Shown here piece by piece: positions 53,609-62,160 of a DNA stretch of 64,000 bases. The stretch is from Streptomyces roseirectus. GTDB taxonomy: Bacteria; Actinomycetota; Actinomycetes; Streptomycetales; Streptomycetaceae. The DNA lies in the NCBI RefSeq assembly GCF_014489635.1, contig NZ_CP060828.1, positions 5,760,501 through 5,824,500 of the forward strand. Direction: 5' to 3'. The notes beneath the pieces are model-generated. The model was not told where the DNA came from, made no database searches, and saw nothing but the letters and a program-made list of their open reading frames with translations. How positions within the stretch are numbered: position 1 is the stretch's first letter; each line of letters begins with the position of its first letter. A program made the translations under genes and the position numbers.

Positions 53609-53979
53609 TCAGACTCGGCGTTCAGGCTCGGCGCTTGCTCTGCGCTCGGTCAGGCAGAACGGGTGCCCCTCAGGGTCCAGGAGAACCCTCCAGCGGGGTT
53701 CGTCCGGGGCGTGCGGGGCGTGCGGGGGTCTCGTGGCGCCGAGGGCCAGCAGGCGGGCCTCCGTCTGCGCGAGGTCGTCCACGTCGAAGTCCAGGTGCGC
53801 CTGCTGGGGGACGCCCGACTGGTCGGGCCAGGTGGGCGCGCGGTAACCGGGCACCTTCTGGAAGCCGACGAACAGGCCGTCGGGCGTCGTCAGTCCCGCG
53901 AACCCGTCGTCGGAGCGGGGGTACGGCTCCCAGCCGGTCGCCGCGCGGTAGAAGGCGGCGAGGGCGAGCGGATCGGCGC
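53609..53979 (-). pseudogene. 5'-truncated VOC gene, copy B1
   Basis: Matches copy A1 from residue 11 onward (ADPLALAAFYRAATGWEPYPRSDDG ... CLTERRASAEPERRV shape), with about ten substitutions. The first ten residues of A1 (MRLTAVTLDC) and its ribosome site are replaced by unrelated sequence. No start codon with a ribosome site is found just upstream, although the frame stays open to 54310. Either a pseudogene or a fusion with a new N-terminus. Confidence 0.7.
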
Positions 53980-54400
53980 GGTACCTGCGGCAGCCTCCCC
54001 GACCGGCCGGAGGAGCGGCAGGCTCCGGGGAGGTTACGCGGTTTCCCGTTCCGTCAACTGTGATCGCTTGACCCGCGCGCCCCGGCCTCGGGAGCATCAA
54101 CCCAGATGCGGGGTACTGGCAGCACGGGAGAGGGGAACCCAGTTCAGGGGGAGACTCCGACCGACCACGGGCTTCGGATTCCCGCTCACGAAACCCTGGT
54201 CGAGATTCCGATGGAACTGATCCAGAAGGCCATCGGTGACAACCTCCCAACCGTCGCCGCAGCTCAGCCACGTTCCCCACCCTCGGCCCAGCTCCACCCC
54301 GGCTCCCCACCGCCGAGTGCCCTCACCTCACCCCCCGTCCGCCCTCGTCCCCTCACCGCTTCCTCCCCACCCCTGCGAAACGCGTCACCACCCCGGCCCC
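53980..54400. other. Gap with hairpin, methyltransferase remnant and junk frames
   Basis: No intact gene. It holds CCTCCCCG/CGGGGAGG arms (53994-54001/54026-54033), a stretch at 54110-54260 that is open on both strands but matches nothing I know, a 24-base match (54255-54278) to sequence 3' of the methyltransferase gene (about 52302-52326), and the methyltransferase 3' remnant (54353-54395). Confidence 0.45.
54353..54395 (-). pseudogene. Remnant of a methyltransferase gene 3' end
   Basis: 43 bases match 52340-52382 with three differences. They encode VVTRFAGVGRKR-stop against AVTHFAGVGRKR-stop at the end of the intact methyltransferase. It lies in the same orientation, on the far side of the inverted VOC copy. 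Confidence 0.6.
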
Positions 54401-55822
54401 CTACCCCTCGCACCCCACCTCATCCCCCCGGACCACCCCACCCCCCGCCCCGTCCTGCCCCCGTACCTTCCGCACATCCCCGAACCCCGCCCCCACGATC
54501 ACCTTGAGCGTCGCCCCCAGCCCCTTGACGGCCCGCAGCTCGCTGCCGGGCAGCGCGGCGGCGAGGGAGCGGGCGGACCGGTCCCACCGGGGGTCGTACT
54601 GGACCACCGTCCGGGACACCCGCAGCGCGGAGGTCACCGGCTTCCCGGACGTACGGAACCCGGCCCCGGCGAGAGCCGTGTCGGCCCGCCGCCCCAGCCC
54701 GTCCGTCCCGGACCCGTTCTCGACCTGGACATGGATCGCGGCCGGCGCCACCTCGACGACCGGCACGGCGGCGGCCCGCGGCTTCGCGGAGGACAGCGGC
54801 CTGTCGTCCCGCAGCGCCTGGAAGACCCGCGCGGACCGCACCGGATCCCACTTCAGCGTCGACCCGATCCCCTTCACGGCGAACCCCATCTGCCCGATGG
54901 GCACGGTCATGAACTCGGACGACGACGGCGAGAAGTTCCGCATCGCCCGCCCCAGGTCGATCAGCTCGTCGGTCCCGAACCCCCGGTCGGCCCGCACGGA
55001 CCCGAGCACCGCACGCGTCACGTCCCGGAACCGCAGCGGGTTGAAGAGGATCCCGGAGGACGTGGTCCGCTCCACCAGCGCCGCCAGGAACCGCTGCTGC
55101 CGCTTCATCCGCCCGAGGTCGGACGACGCGTCGGCGTGCCGCGACCGCACGTACTGCAACGCCTCACCCCCGTGCAGCGTGTGCGTACCGGCGGCGAGGT
55201 TCAGCCCCGTGTAGGCGTCCCGCAACGGCTGGGCCGTGCAGATCTTGACCCCGCCGAGCACGTCCACCGTCTTCATGAAGCTGGTGAAGTCGACTTCGAG
55301 GTAGTGGTCGATCTTCACCCGCGTCATGTGCTCGACGGTCCGCACGGTCAGCCGCGGCCCGCCCTCCGCGTACGCCGCGTTGATCCGCACCGGATGCCCC
55401 CGGTGGTGCTCCCCGGTCGTGTCGTCGGTGTGCGGCGGCGTGTCGGCGTAGCTGTCGCGCGGCAGACTGACGACGCTGGCCCGCTCCCGGTCCTCGGAGA
55501 TGTGGACGATCATGATCGTGTCGGTGCAGTGACACGGCGCCCCGCCGAGCCGGTAGCGCTGCCGCTCCGCCTCGCCGATCCGGTCCCGCCCGTCCGTCCC
55601 GACCAGCAGCACGTTCATGCCGTGCCCCGCGCGCGGCCGGTTCTTCATGTCCTTGAAGGGGTCCACGCGCGCGATGTCCGCGTCCAGCGTCGTGACGACG
55701 GAGTGCCCGATCCCGGCGGACGCGAGGACGACGACGGAGAGGGTGGTCGCCAGCCGCAGCGCCCAGCGCGGGCGCGTACGACGGCGTGACGGGCGGCGGC
55801 GCGGGTGCGGGGAACGGGGCAT
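54401..55822 (-). CDS. LytR-CpsA-Psr (LCP) family protein 2
   Basis: 473 residues: basic cytoplasmic start ([15 protein letters not shown]), one helix (about 22-45), LCP domain (NVLLVGTDGRDRIGEAE, DTIMIVHISED, SLPRDSYADTP, VDFTSFMKTVDVLGGV, LQYVRSRHADASSDLGRMKRQQ), and a LytR_C domain (about 365-455, IHVQVENGSGTDGLGRRAD). The ATG at 55822 follows GGAGGTC by 10 nt. An acidic/Gly tail closes it. Divergent from the GT2 glycosyltransferase gene, 120 bp away. Confidence 0.92.
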   Translation of the reverse strand: MPRSPHPRRRPSRRRTRPRWALRLATTLSVVVLASAGIGHSVVTTLDADIARVDPFKDMKNRPRAGHGMNVLLVGTDGRDRIGEAERQRYRLGGAPCHCTDTIMIVHISEDRERASVVSLPRDSYADTPPHTDDTTGEHHRGHPVRINAAYAEGGPRLTVRTVEHMTRVKIDHYLEVDFTSFMKTVDVLGGVKICTAQPLRDAYTGLNLAAGTHTLHGGEALQYVRSRHADASSDLGRMKRQQRFLAALVERTTSSGILFNPLRFRDVTRAVLGSVRADRGFGTDELIDLGRAMRNFSPSSSEFMTVPIGQMGFAVKGIGSTLKWDPVRSARVFQALRDDRPLSSAKPRAAAVPVVEVAPAAIHVQVENGSGTDGLGRRADTALAGAGFRTSGKPVTSALRVSRTVVQYDPRWDRSARSLAAALPGSELRAVKGLGATLKVIVGAGFGDVRKVRGQDGAGGGVVRGDEVGCEG

Positions 55823-55942
55823 GTGGGGGAGACCTCCGGCGGCGGCCGTACAGGGGGAGCCGTGAGCACCGTAGGTCCATACGATCTTCGGACGACGGCG
55901 GCGCGCATCGCTGTCCCCCGTTCGCGGTAACGTGAGCCTCCT

Positions 55943-56968
55943 ATGAACGCCAAGCCCCCCGCTGTGTCCGTGATCATGCCGGTCCTCGACGAGGAGCGGC
56001 ACCTGCGCGGCGCCGTCCAGGCGATCCTCGCGCAGGCGTACGAAGGCGAGATGGAGGTCGTCATCGCCCTCGGTCCCTCCAAGGACCGCACGGACGAGAT
56101 CGCGGCCCAGCTCGTCGCCGAAGACCCCCGTGTGCACACGGTCCCGAACCCGACCGGCCGCACCCCCGCCGCCCTCAACGCCGCGATCAAGGCGTCCCGC
56201 CACCCGATCGTCGTCCGCGTCGACGGCCACGGCATGCTCTCCCCGAACTACATCGCCACCGCCGTGCGCCTCCTGGAGGAGACCGGCGCGCAGAACGTCG
56301 GCGGGATCATGCACGCCGAGGGCGAGAACGACTGGGAGCGGGCCGTCGCCGCCGCGATGACGTCGAAGATCGGCGTGGGCAACGCGGCCTTCCACACGGG
56401 CGGCGAGGCGGCCCCCGCCGAGACGGTCTACCTCGGTGTCTTCCGCCGCGAGGCCCTGGAGCAACAGGGCGGCTACAACGAGGAGTTCATCCGCGCCCAG
56501 GACTGGGAGCTGAACTTCCGCATCCGCGAGGCGGGCGGCCTGATCTGGTTCTCGCCGGAGCTGAAGGTGTCCTACCGGCCCCGCCCGTCGGTGCGGGCGC
56601 TGGCCAAGCAGTACAAGGACTACGGCCGCTGGCGGCACGTCGTCGCCCGCTACCACGCCGGTTCGATCAACCTCCGCTACCTGGCCCCGCCGACGGCCGT
56701 CTGCGCGATCGCCCTCGGCATCGTGCTGGGCGCCCTGGTCACCCCGTACGCGTTCGTCGTCCCCGCCGGCTACCTGGCGGCGATCGTCGCCGGTTCGATC
56801 CCCGCGGGCAAGGGCCTCGGCCTGAAGGCGCGCGCGCAGATCCCCGTCGCCCTCGCGACCATGCACATGTGCTGGGGGTTCGGCTTCCTGACCAGCCCCA
56901 AGTCGCTGGCCAGGAAGGTCATCGCGTCCCGCAGGCCGGCGGTCCTCACCGCCGCCGACCAGAAGTGA
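55943..56968 (+). CDS. GT2 family glycosyltransferase
   Basis: 341 residues. GT-A domain with VSVIMPVLDEERHLRGAVQAI (8-28), GPSKDRTDEIA, NPTGRTPAALNAAIKASRHPIVVRVDGHGMLSP (DxD-like VDGHG, about 92-97), and RAQDWELNFRIREAGGLIW (about 190-208). Two or three C-terminal membrane helices (about 248-315) place it at the membrane, probably building a polyprenyl-linked glycan. Among LCP genes it fits wall-glycopolymer synthesis. Its stop abuts that of the convergent LCP gene 3 (TGATCA). Confidence 0.92.
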   Translation: MNAKPPAVSVIMPVLDEERHLRGAVQAILAQAYEGEMEVVIALGPSKDRTDEIAAQLVAEDPRVHTVPNPTGRTPAALNAAIKASRHPIVVRVDGHGMLSPNYIATAVRLLEETGAQNVGGIMHAEGENDWERAVAAAMTSKIGVGNAAFHTGGEAAPAETVYLGVFRREALEQQGGYNEEFIRAQDWELNFRIREAGGLIWFSPELKVSYRPRPSVRALAKQYKDYGRWRHVVARYHAGSINLRYLAPPTAVCAIALGIVLGALVTPYAFVVPAGYLAAIVAGSIPAGKGLGLKARAQIPVALATMHMCWGFGFLTSPKSLARKVIASRRPAVLTAADQK

Positions 56969-58579
56969 TCACCAGGTGTACGCCGGATCCACGTGCATGC
57001 ACTGGCTGGTGTCCGCCGCGTTGATCGCCTGAGCCGTGTCCGGGGCCTTGTCGTCCCCGGGCACGGCCTTCGGCACCTGGTACGCCGTCCCCGTCCGCCA
57101 GTCCGCGCCGACGACCAGCGTGACCCCGGAGACGTCCGTGGACCTGTGGACGGCGCTCGCCGGGATGCCCAGCACCTTCGCGACGCGCAGGGCGTTGCCC
57201 TCCAGGTCGGCGCTCGGGTAGCGGACGACGGTCGTCGCCTCGGACGTCGCGGGGGAGGGGTCCGCCACGGCCTGCGTGAACCCCTTCGCCGTCAGCACCC
57301 CGGCCACCGCCGACGCCCGCCCCCGCGCGGAGCCCCGCGTGTCGGTACGGGTCCCGTTGTGGACCTGGACGGCGATCTGCCCGTCCGGCGAGGCGACCGG
57401 CGCGAGGACCGGCGACGCGGACGGCGTGGGCGACGCCGACGCCTTCTCCTTGTCCTTGCCGTCCAGCGCGATGTCCTCGCGGACCAGGCGGAACAGCTTG
57501 TCGGCGTCCTCGGTGGGCTCGACGCGGACGCCGACGTACCGGTTCGGCATCGTCGTCATCGTGATCCGGTCCGTCGGGACGCGCTGCAACTCGGTCGCCA
57601 GGTCGTACATCTTCGTGATGCTGTCGAGCCCGTTGTCGACGGTGATCGCCGTCGTCGCCGCCTCGGCCAGCTTGCGCAGCTTGTTCGGGCTGGTCAGCTT
57701 GGCGTTCGAGCGCAGCTCGCGGACCATCGAGTTCATGTACATGTGCTGGGCCTTCGCCCGGCCCAGGTCACTGCCGTCCTCGAACCCGTACCGGGTGCGC
57801 AGCCACTGCAACGCCTGCTCGCCCTTGATCGAGTGCGTGCCCTTCGGGAGCCGCAGCCCCGAGCCCTTGCCGGTCGACGTGTGCGAGTACACGTTCGCGT
57901 CCACGCAGACGGGGACGCCGCCGACGGCGTCCGCCATCGACACGACCCCCGCGAAGTCGATCATCATGAAGTGGTCGATGTGGATGTCGGTCAGCTTCTC
58001 CCAGGTGGCCACCGTGCACCCCGGACCACCGCGCCCCAGCGACTCGTTGGTCATCGCCCGGGTGCTGGCGGCGTACGTCTTGCCGGTGTCGGGGTCGGTG
58101 CACTTGGGGATGGAGAGCAGCGTGTCGCGGGGCATGCTCACCACCGACATGTTGCTCCGGTCCGCCGACACGTGCAGCAGCATCTGCACGTCCGCGAGCG
58201 GCGGCCCCCCGAACGTGTCCTTCGCGCCGCCCAGCTTCTGGTTCTCCTCGGTGTCCCGGGCATCGGACCCGATCAGCAGGATGTTCAACGCCCGCTGCCC
58301 GGCCGCGTTCGCCTTCGTCGTGGCCGCCCGGTCCTTCGCGTCCCCCAGGTTCAGGTCATCACTGCGGATGTTCCCGTTCAGATGCCGGTAGTACAGATAC
58401 CCCGCCCCGGCGGTCCCGAGTATCACCACCGCCAGCACACTCGCCGACCACCGCAGAATCCGCCGCCGCCGAGTACGCCGTCCGGCAGGAGGCGACACGG
58501 CCACAGAACCGGCGTCAACAGCCTCCCCCTCAGCCCTCGTTGCGGACGCCTCCCCCTCAACCGCACTGCTCTGCGCCAT
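56969..58579 (-). CDS. LytR-CpsA-Psr (LCP) family protein 3
   Basis: 536 residues from the ATG at 58579 with GGAGGGC upstream; an earlier ATG at 58657 is less likely. Basic leader RRTRRRRILRW, helix (about 38-58), LCP domain with LNILLIGSDARDTEENQK, DVQMLLHVSAD, SMPRDTLLSIPKC, IDFAGVVSMADAVGGVPVCV and LQWLRTRYGFEDGSDLGRAKAQ, then a Ser/Pro spacer and a LytR_C domain (about 400-490, IAVQVHNGTRTDTRGSAR). It carries a Cys pair insert typical of streptomycete LCPs. Confidence 0.92.
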   Translation of the reverse strand: MAQSSAVEGEASATRAEGEAVDAGSVAVSPPAGRRTRRRRILRWSASVLAVVILGTAGAGYLYYRHLNGNIRSDDLNLGDAKDRAATTKANAAGQRALNILLIGSDARDTEENQKLGGAKDTFGGPPLADVQMLLHVSADRSNMSVVSMPRDTLLSIPKCTDPDTGKTYAASTRAMTNESLGRGGPGCTVATWEKLTDIHIDHFMMIDFAGVVSMADAVGGVPVCVDANVYSHTSTGKGSGLRLPKGTHSIKGEQALQWLRTRYGFEDGSDLGRAKAQHMYMNSMVRELRSNAKLTSPNKLRKLAEAATTAITVDNGLDSITKMYDLATELQRVPTDRITMTTMPNRYVGVRVEPTEDADKLFRLVREDIALDGKDKEKASASPTPSASPVLAPVASPDGQIAVQVHNGTRTDTRGSARGRASAVAGVLTAKGFTQAVADPSPATSEATTVVRYPSADLEGNALRVAKVLGIPASAVHRSTDVSGVTLVVGADWRTGTAYQVPKAVPGDDKAPDTAQAINAADTSQCMHVDPAYTW

Positions 58580-58744
58580 CCCCTGCCCTCCCCGGCCCGG
58601 GACCACCCCGCGCCTGCCCGACCCGGTGCCCATAGCCCGCGTCACCTTCTGAGACACACGGAAGAGCCCGCGCGTTGTATAAGACGGCCCAGAGCATCAA
58701 GGGTTCACTGCCCATCTCCGGGCAACACCCATGTCTTTGAGGCT

Positions 58745-58806
58745 TTTAGGGGCGCGGGGCTGTGTCTATGTGCGGCTACCGCCGCGCGGGCGCGAACAAC
58801 CACGAC
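58745..58806 (+). repeat. Streptomyces dispersed intergenic repeat, copy 2
   Basis: TTTAGGGGCGCGGGGCTGTG ... GCGGCTACCGCCGCGCGGG ... CGCGAACAACCACGAC matches the reverse complement of 6438-6498. Lies between LCP genes 3 and 4 in a 284-base gap with no gene. Confidence 0.75.
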
Positions 58807-58863
58807 GCACCCGCACCCCGCAACGCACACAGCCCCCCACCCCGAACCCGGCCCCGCCGCCCC

Positions 58864-60645
58864 CTACTTCGCGCACTGCACCTTGTCCGCAGTCGACTTG
58901 TTCACCGAGGACGGCACCTTCGCGGGCGCGGTCATGGAAACCCCCGCCCCCTTGAAGTCCTTCCCCAGCGTGAGCGTCATCGTCGGCAGCCCCTGGGAGT
59001 TCGTCACACTCTTCCCCGGCTTCAACGCACTCCCCGACAACCCCATGATCGCCGCCAACTTCCGCGCCTGATCGGCCTGCTCAGGCGCGTACTCAAGCGT
59101 CGTATTGGCCAACTCCGCAGGCGCGTTCCCCGCGTTCTCGGACTTCGTCACCCCTTCTTCGTTCTGCAACCAGCTCAACGTCTCCTGAGCACTCCCGGCC
59201 ACCGCCCCCCCGTTCATGACCTGCACCCGCACCTCGGACGCGGCGGCCTGAGTCCCCTTGAGCCGGGCGGCAGCCTCAGCAGCAGCGGCCGACTTGGACT
59301 CCTTGGCCTGCTGAGCGACCTCCGTGAACGACACGTCGTCCCGGATCATCTGGAACACGGTGGGCGCGGCCGACTGATCCAGCACGACGGTCGCCTTGAC
59401 CTTCTCGGCCGGATTGTCGACGACGGGAATCGTCGTGAACGTGAGGTTCTTGACGTTCAGCTTGCCCAGTTCCAGCCCGAGATCCTTGAGCTTGCCGATG
59501 CTGTCGAGCTGGCTGTCGACGGTGAGCGCCTTCGTCCCCGCCTCGGCCAGCTTTATCATCTTCGTCGGATCGGTCAGCGTGTCGTTGGACTTCAGCTTCC
59601 GCATGAGCGCGCTGAGGAACTGCTGCTGGATCTGGATCCGGCTCAGATCCCCGCCGAACCCCACGGAGTGCCGCGTCCGCACGAACGCGAGCGCCTGCTC
59701 GCCCTCGATGAGATGCGTCCCCTTGGACAGCTTGAGGTGCGAGTCCTTGTCGTCGATGTCCTTGGCGAGGCACACCTCGACCCCGCCCACGGCCGACGTC
59801 AGCGTCTTGACCGCGTTGAAGTCGGCGACCATGAAGTTGTCCGGCGTGATCCCGGTCAGCTCGGTCACGGTCCGCATGGTGCAGCTCGGCGTCCGCCCGT
59901 CCTGCCCGAGGCTCGTGTTGAACCGGGCCCCCTCGCTGCCGGGGACGACCTTGGAGGTGCCGTCCGCCTGCTCGGTGGGGCAGTCGGGGATGTCGACGAT
60001 CAGGTCACGGGGGATGGACAGCGCGGTCGCGTTGGTCCGGTCCTTGGAGACGTGCAGCAGGATCGTCGTGTCGGCGTGCCCGACGCTCCCGGCGTCCCCG
60101 TACCCCTCGTTGCCCGCCCCGGTGCGCTTGTCGGTGCCGATCAGCAGGAGGTTGATCGCCTTGTCCTTGCTGAACCCGCCGGTCCCGGCGCCGTCGGTGG
60201 AGGAGGAGGAGATGTTGCCGTTCAGGTGCTCGATGTAGAGGTAGGCGGCACCGGCCGTCCCCACCAGCAGGAACGCCATGGTCCCGCCGGTCCACACGAG
60301 GATCTTCCTGCCCTTGGACTTCTTCTTGACGGGCTTGCGCCCCCGGCGTCCGGGCAGCGGTTCCTCGACGGGCGCGCCCTTGCGCCGCCGTGGCCCCGGC
60401 ACGTCCCGTCCGGGCTCCCCGGGCAGCGAACCACGGCCGGGCGCGGGCGCGTCGACGGCGGACGCCGCGCGGGACGCCGCTCTGCGGGGGCCGGGCACGG
60501 AAGAGGCCCCGGGCGGTGGCGCCGCGACGGCCGACTGCGCTGCGGCAGTACCCAGTTGCAGTTCGTATTCGCCGGTGTTCGGATTGAGCACCCACTGGTC
60601 TGCGGGATCGATGTTGTCCGCCCGCCCACGGCCTTGCGCGTCCAC
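58864..60645 (-). CDS. LytR-CpsA-Psr (LCP) family protein 4
   Basis: 593 residues, GTG start with GGAGG 13-14 nt upstream. Long cytoplasmic Pro/Ala/Arg-rich leader (about 1-115) opening DAQGRGRADNIDPADQWVLN, helix (about 118-140), LCP domain (INLLLIGTDKRTGAGNEGYG, DTTILLHVSKD, SIPRDLIVDIPDC, ADFNAVKTLTSAVGGVEVCL, LAFVRTRHSVGFGGDLSRIQIQQ) and LytR_C domain (about 465-560, VRVQVMNGGAVAGSAQETL). The DPADQWVLNPNTGEYEL leader is a recurring motif of streptomycete LCPs. Confidence 0.92.
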   Translation of the reverse strand: MDAQGRGRADNIDPADQWVLNPNTGEYELQLGTAAAQSAVAAPPPGASSVPGPRRAASRAASAVDAPAPGRGSLPGEPGRDVPGPRRRKGAPVEEPLPGRRGRKPVKKKSKGRKILVWTGGTMAFLLVGTAGAAYLYIEHLNGNISSSSTDGAGTGGFSKDKAINLLLIGTDKRTGAGNEGYGDAGSVGHADTTILLHVSKDRTNATALSIPRDLIVDIPDCPTEQADGTSKVVPGSEGARFNTSLGQDGRTPSCTMRTVTELTGITPDNFMVADFNAVKTLTSAVGGVEVCLAKDIDDKDSHLKLSKGTHLIEGEQALAFVRTRHSVGFGGDLSRIQIQQQFLSALMRKLKSNDTLTDPTKMIKLAEAGTKALTVDSQLDSIGKLKDLGLELGKLNVKNLTFTTIPVVDNPAEKVKATVVLDQSAAPTVFQMIRDDVSFTEVAQQAKESKSAAAAEAAARLKGTQAAASEVRVQVMNGGAVAGSAQETLSWLQNEEGVTKSENAGNAPAELANTTLEYAPEQADQARKLAAIMGLSGSALKPGKSVTNSQGLPTMTLTLGKDFKGAGVSMTAPAKVPSSVNKSTADKVQCAK

Positions 60646-60889
60646 GGTTGTCCGAATCCTCCGTCGGGGCCACGCGGCGCCCTTTTCCCCCGTAAAGGCG
60701 CTCAGGTCTCGGTCTTCGGTGCCACGGCCCCGGGGAAGGAGTCGCGGCCGAGTGCTATGGAGCGCTCACACTATCCGCCCGCTCGGGTGTCAAGCGACGG
60801 CGGTGACAAATTACACGTCCCTACATCGGGCAATCCGGCGCAATTCCTGGAACTGGAGTTCGTTAAATCTTGGGTACGCGGCGGTTGCC

Positions 60890-61969
60890 TCACTCACATC
60901 GCTGTGCGGCGGCTGTGCTGCCCCGGAACCCGGGGTTCGCAGGCGTGTGCGGACCGTGGCCGTACGACTGCGCGGAGGTGACGGTGACGGGGAGATCGGC
61001 CCGCAGCCGTTCGAAGAGTTTCCCGGCGGCGGGCTGCAGGAGCTGGTCGCGATTGGTGTTATAGATGTACGACTCTCTCGGTACCGTAAGGAATTGCACC
61101 CGATCGGTGGGAATCTCGCGCAGACCGCGGACGAGTTCGTACATCCCGCGCAGCCCCGCGAGTTCCGGATCCGCCGTCACGGACGAAGTCGCCGCGTCCA
61201 GCACGGGATACAGCTTCACCGGATTGAGCAGCACGCCATTGCTCCACACCTTCTCCACCAGAGCCGCGAGAAACGTCTGCTGACGTTCCATCCGGTCCGT
61301 GTCGCTGCCGCCCCCGAGCGTCTTGCGTGCCCGCACGAACCCGAGCGCCCGCTCCCCGTCCAGCGTGACCTTCCCGGCGGGCAGCCTGAGCCCCGCGTCC
61401 GGATCGTCGACGGGCCGCGCGAGGCACACCTGGACGCCGTCCACCGCGTCGACCATCTCCTTGAACCCCTGGAAGTCGACGACGACGTGGTGGTCGACCC
61501 GGATCCCGGTCAGCTCCTCCACCGTCCGGATCGCGCACGCCGAACCGCCCTCCTGGAAGGCGTGGTTGAGCATCCCGAGCGTGGGCGAGGTGCGCGTCCC
61601 GTCGGCCTTCAGACACGCCGGCGTCTCGACCATCAGGTCCCGGGGCAGCGAGACGGCCGTGGCGCTGCGCCGCCCCGCCGCGAGGTGCAGCAGGATCATG
61701 CTGTCCGCCCGCTCGGTCCCCGAGTCCCGCCCGTACGCCCCGTTCCCCTCCCCGGCCCGCGTGTCCGACCCGATCAGCAACACGTTCCGCGCGTCCTTGA
61801 CCAGCGCGGACGGTCGTTCCCGCGCGAACCGCGCGAGTTCGGCGGCGGCCGCCTCGTCCGGCGTGATGTTCCCGTCCAGCCGCGCGTACACGACGCTCCC
61901 GCCCACCCCGGCGACCAGGGCGCACGCGAGCAGCCCACCCCCGATCCACCACCACCGCGTCCGCCGCAT
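60890..61969 (-). CDS. LytR-CpsA-Psr (LCP) family protein 5
   Basis: 359 residues from the ATG at 61969 (MRRTRWWWIGGGLLACALV), with GGAGGGGG about 12 nt upstream. N-terminal helix (about 7-29) with almost no cytoplasmic leader, then LCP domain: NVLLIGSDTRAGEGNGAYG, DSMILLHLAAG, SLPRDLMVETPAC, VDFQGFKEMVDAVDGVQVCL, LGFVRARKTLGGGSDTDRMERQQ. No LytR_C domain; the end (GFRGSTAAAQRCE) is short. Followed by 240 bases before LCP gene 4, so the genes are probably transcribed separately. Confidence 0.92.
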   Translation of the reverse strand: MRRTRWWWIGGGLLACALVAGVGGSVVYARLDGNITPDEAAAAELARFARERPSALVKDARNVLLIGSDTRAGEGNGAYGRDSGTERADSMILLHLAAGRRSATAVSLPRDLMVETPACLKADGTRTSPTLGMLNHAFQEGGSACAIRTVEELTGIRVDHHVVVDFQGFKEMVDAVDGVQVCLARPVDDPDAGLRLPAGKVTLDGERALGFVRARKTLGGGSDTDRMERQQTFLAALVEKVWSNGVLLNPVKLYPVLDAATSSVTADPELAGLRGMYELVRGLREIPTDRVQFLTVPRESYIYNTNRDQLLQPAAGKLFERLRADLPVTVTSAQSYGHGPHTPANPGFRGSTAAAQRCE

Positions 61970-62160
61970 CCCGAGTGGACCCCCTCCTGTGCCGGTTTCC
62001 CTGTCCCTGTGACGCCTGTCCCTACGACGATGGCGCGCCCGGCAGGGGGGTGCGGCGCGGTGGTGGGCCGAACGGGGGAGGGGCGGGCGGGGGAGAGGTG
62101 AGAGGAGGAGGGGCGGGCGGACACCTTCGCCCGCGGCACGTCGGCCGCCCGGCACGCCCC

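Larger units (their letters stand above)
53212..53979 (-). repeat. Right arm of the 768-bp inverted duplication
   Basis: Reverse complement of 45367-46134. The arms are 7.1 kb apart and enclose LCP gene 1, the HAD, subtilase, lectin and methyltransferase genes. Confidence 0.88.

Noticed and set aside
45367..53979. A composite transposon bounded by inverted VOC cassettes
   Set aside because: No transposase gene, terminal repeats or target duplications are visible, and the enclosed genes look like core chromosome genes.
54097..54310. Small genes in the gap right of the VOC copy
   Set aside because: Open frames exist on both strands but none has a convincing ribosome site, family pattern or clear codon bias.
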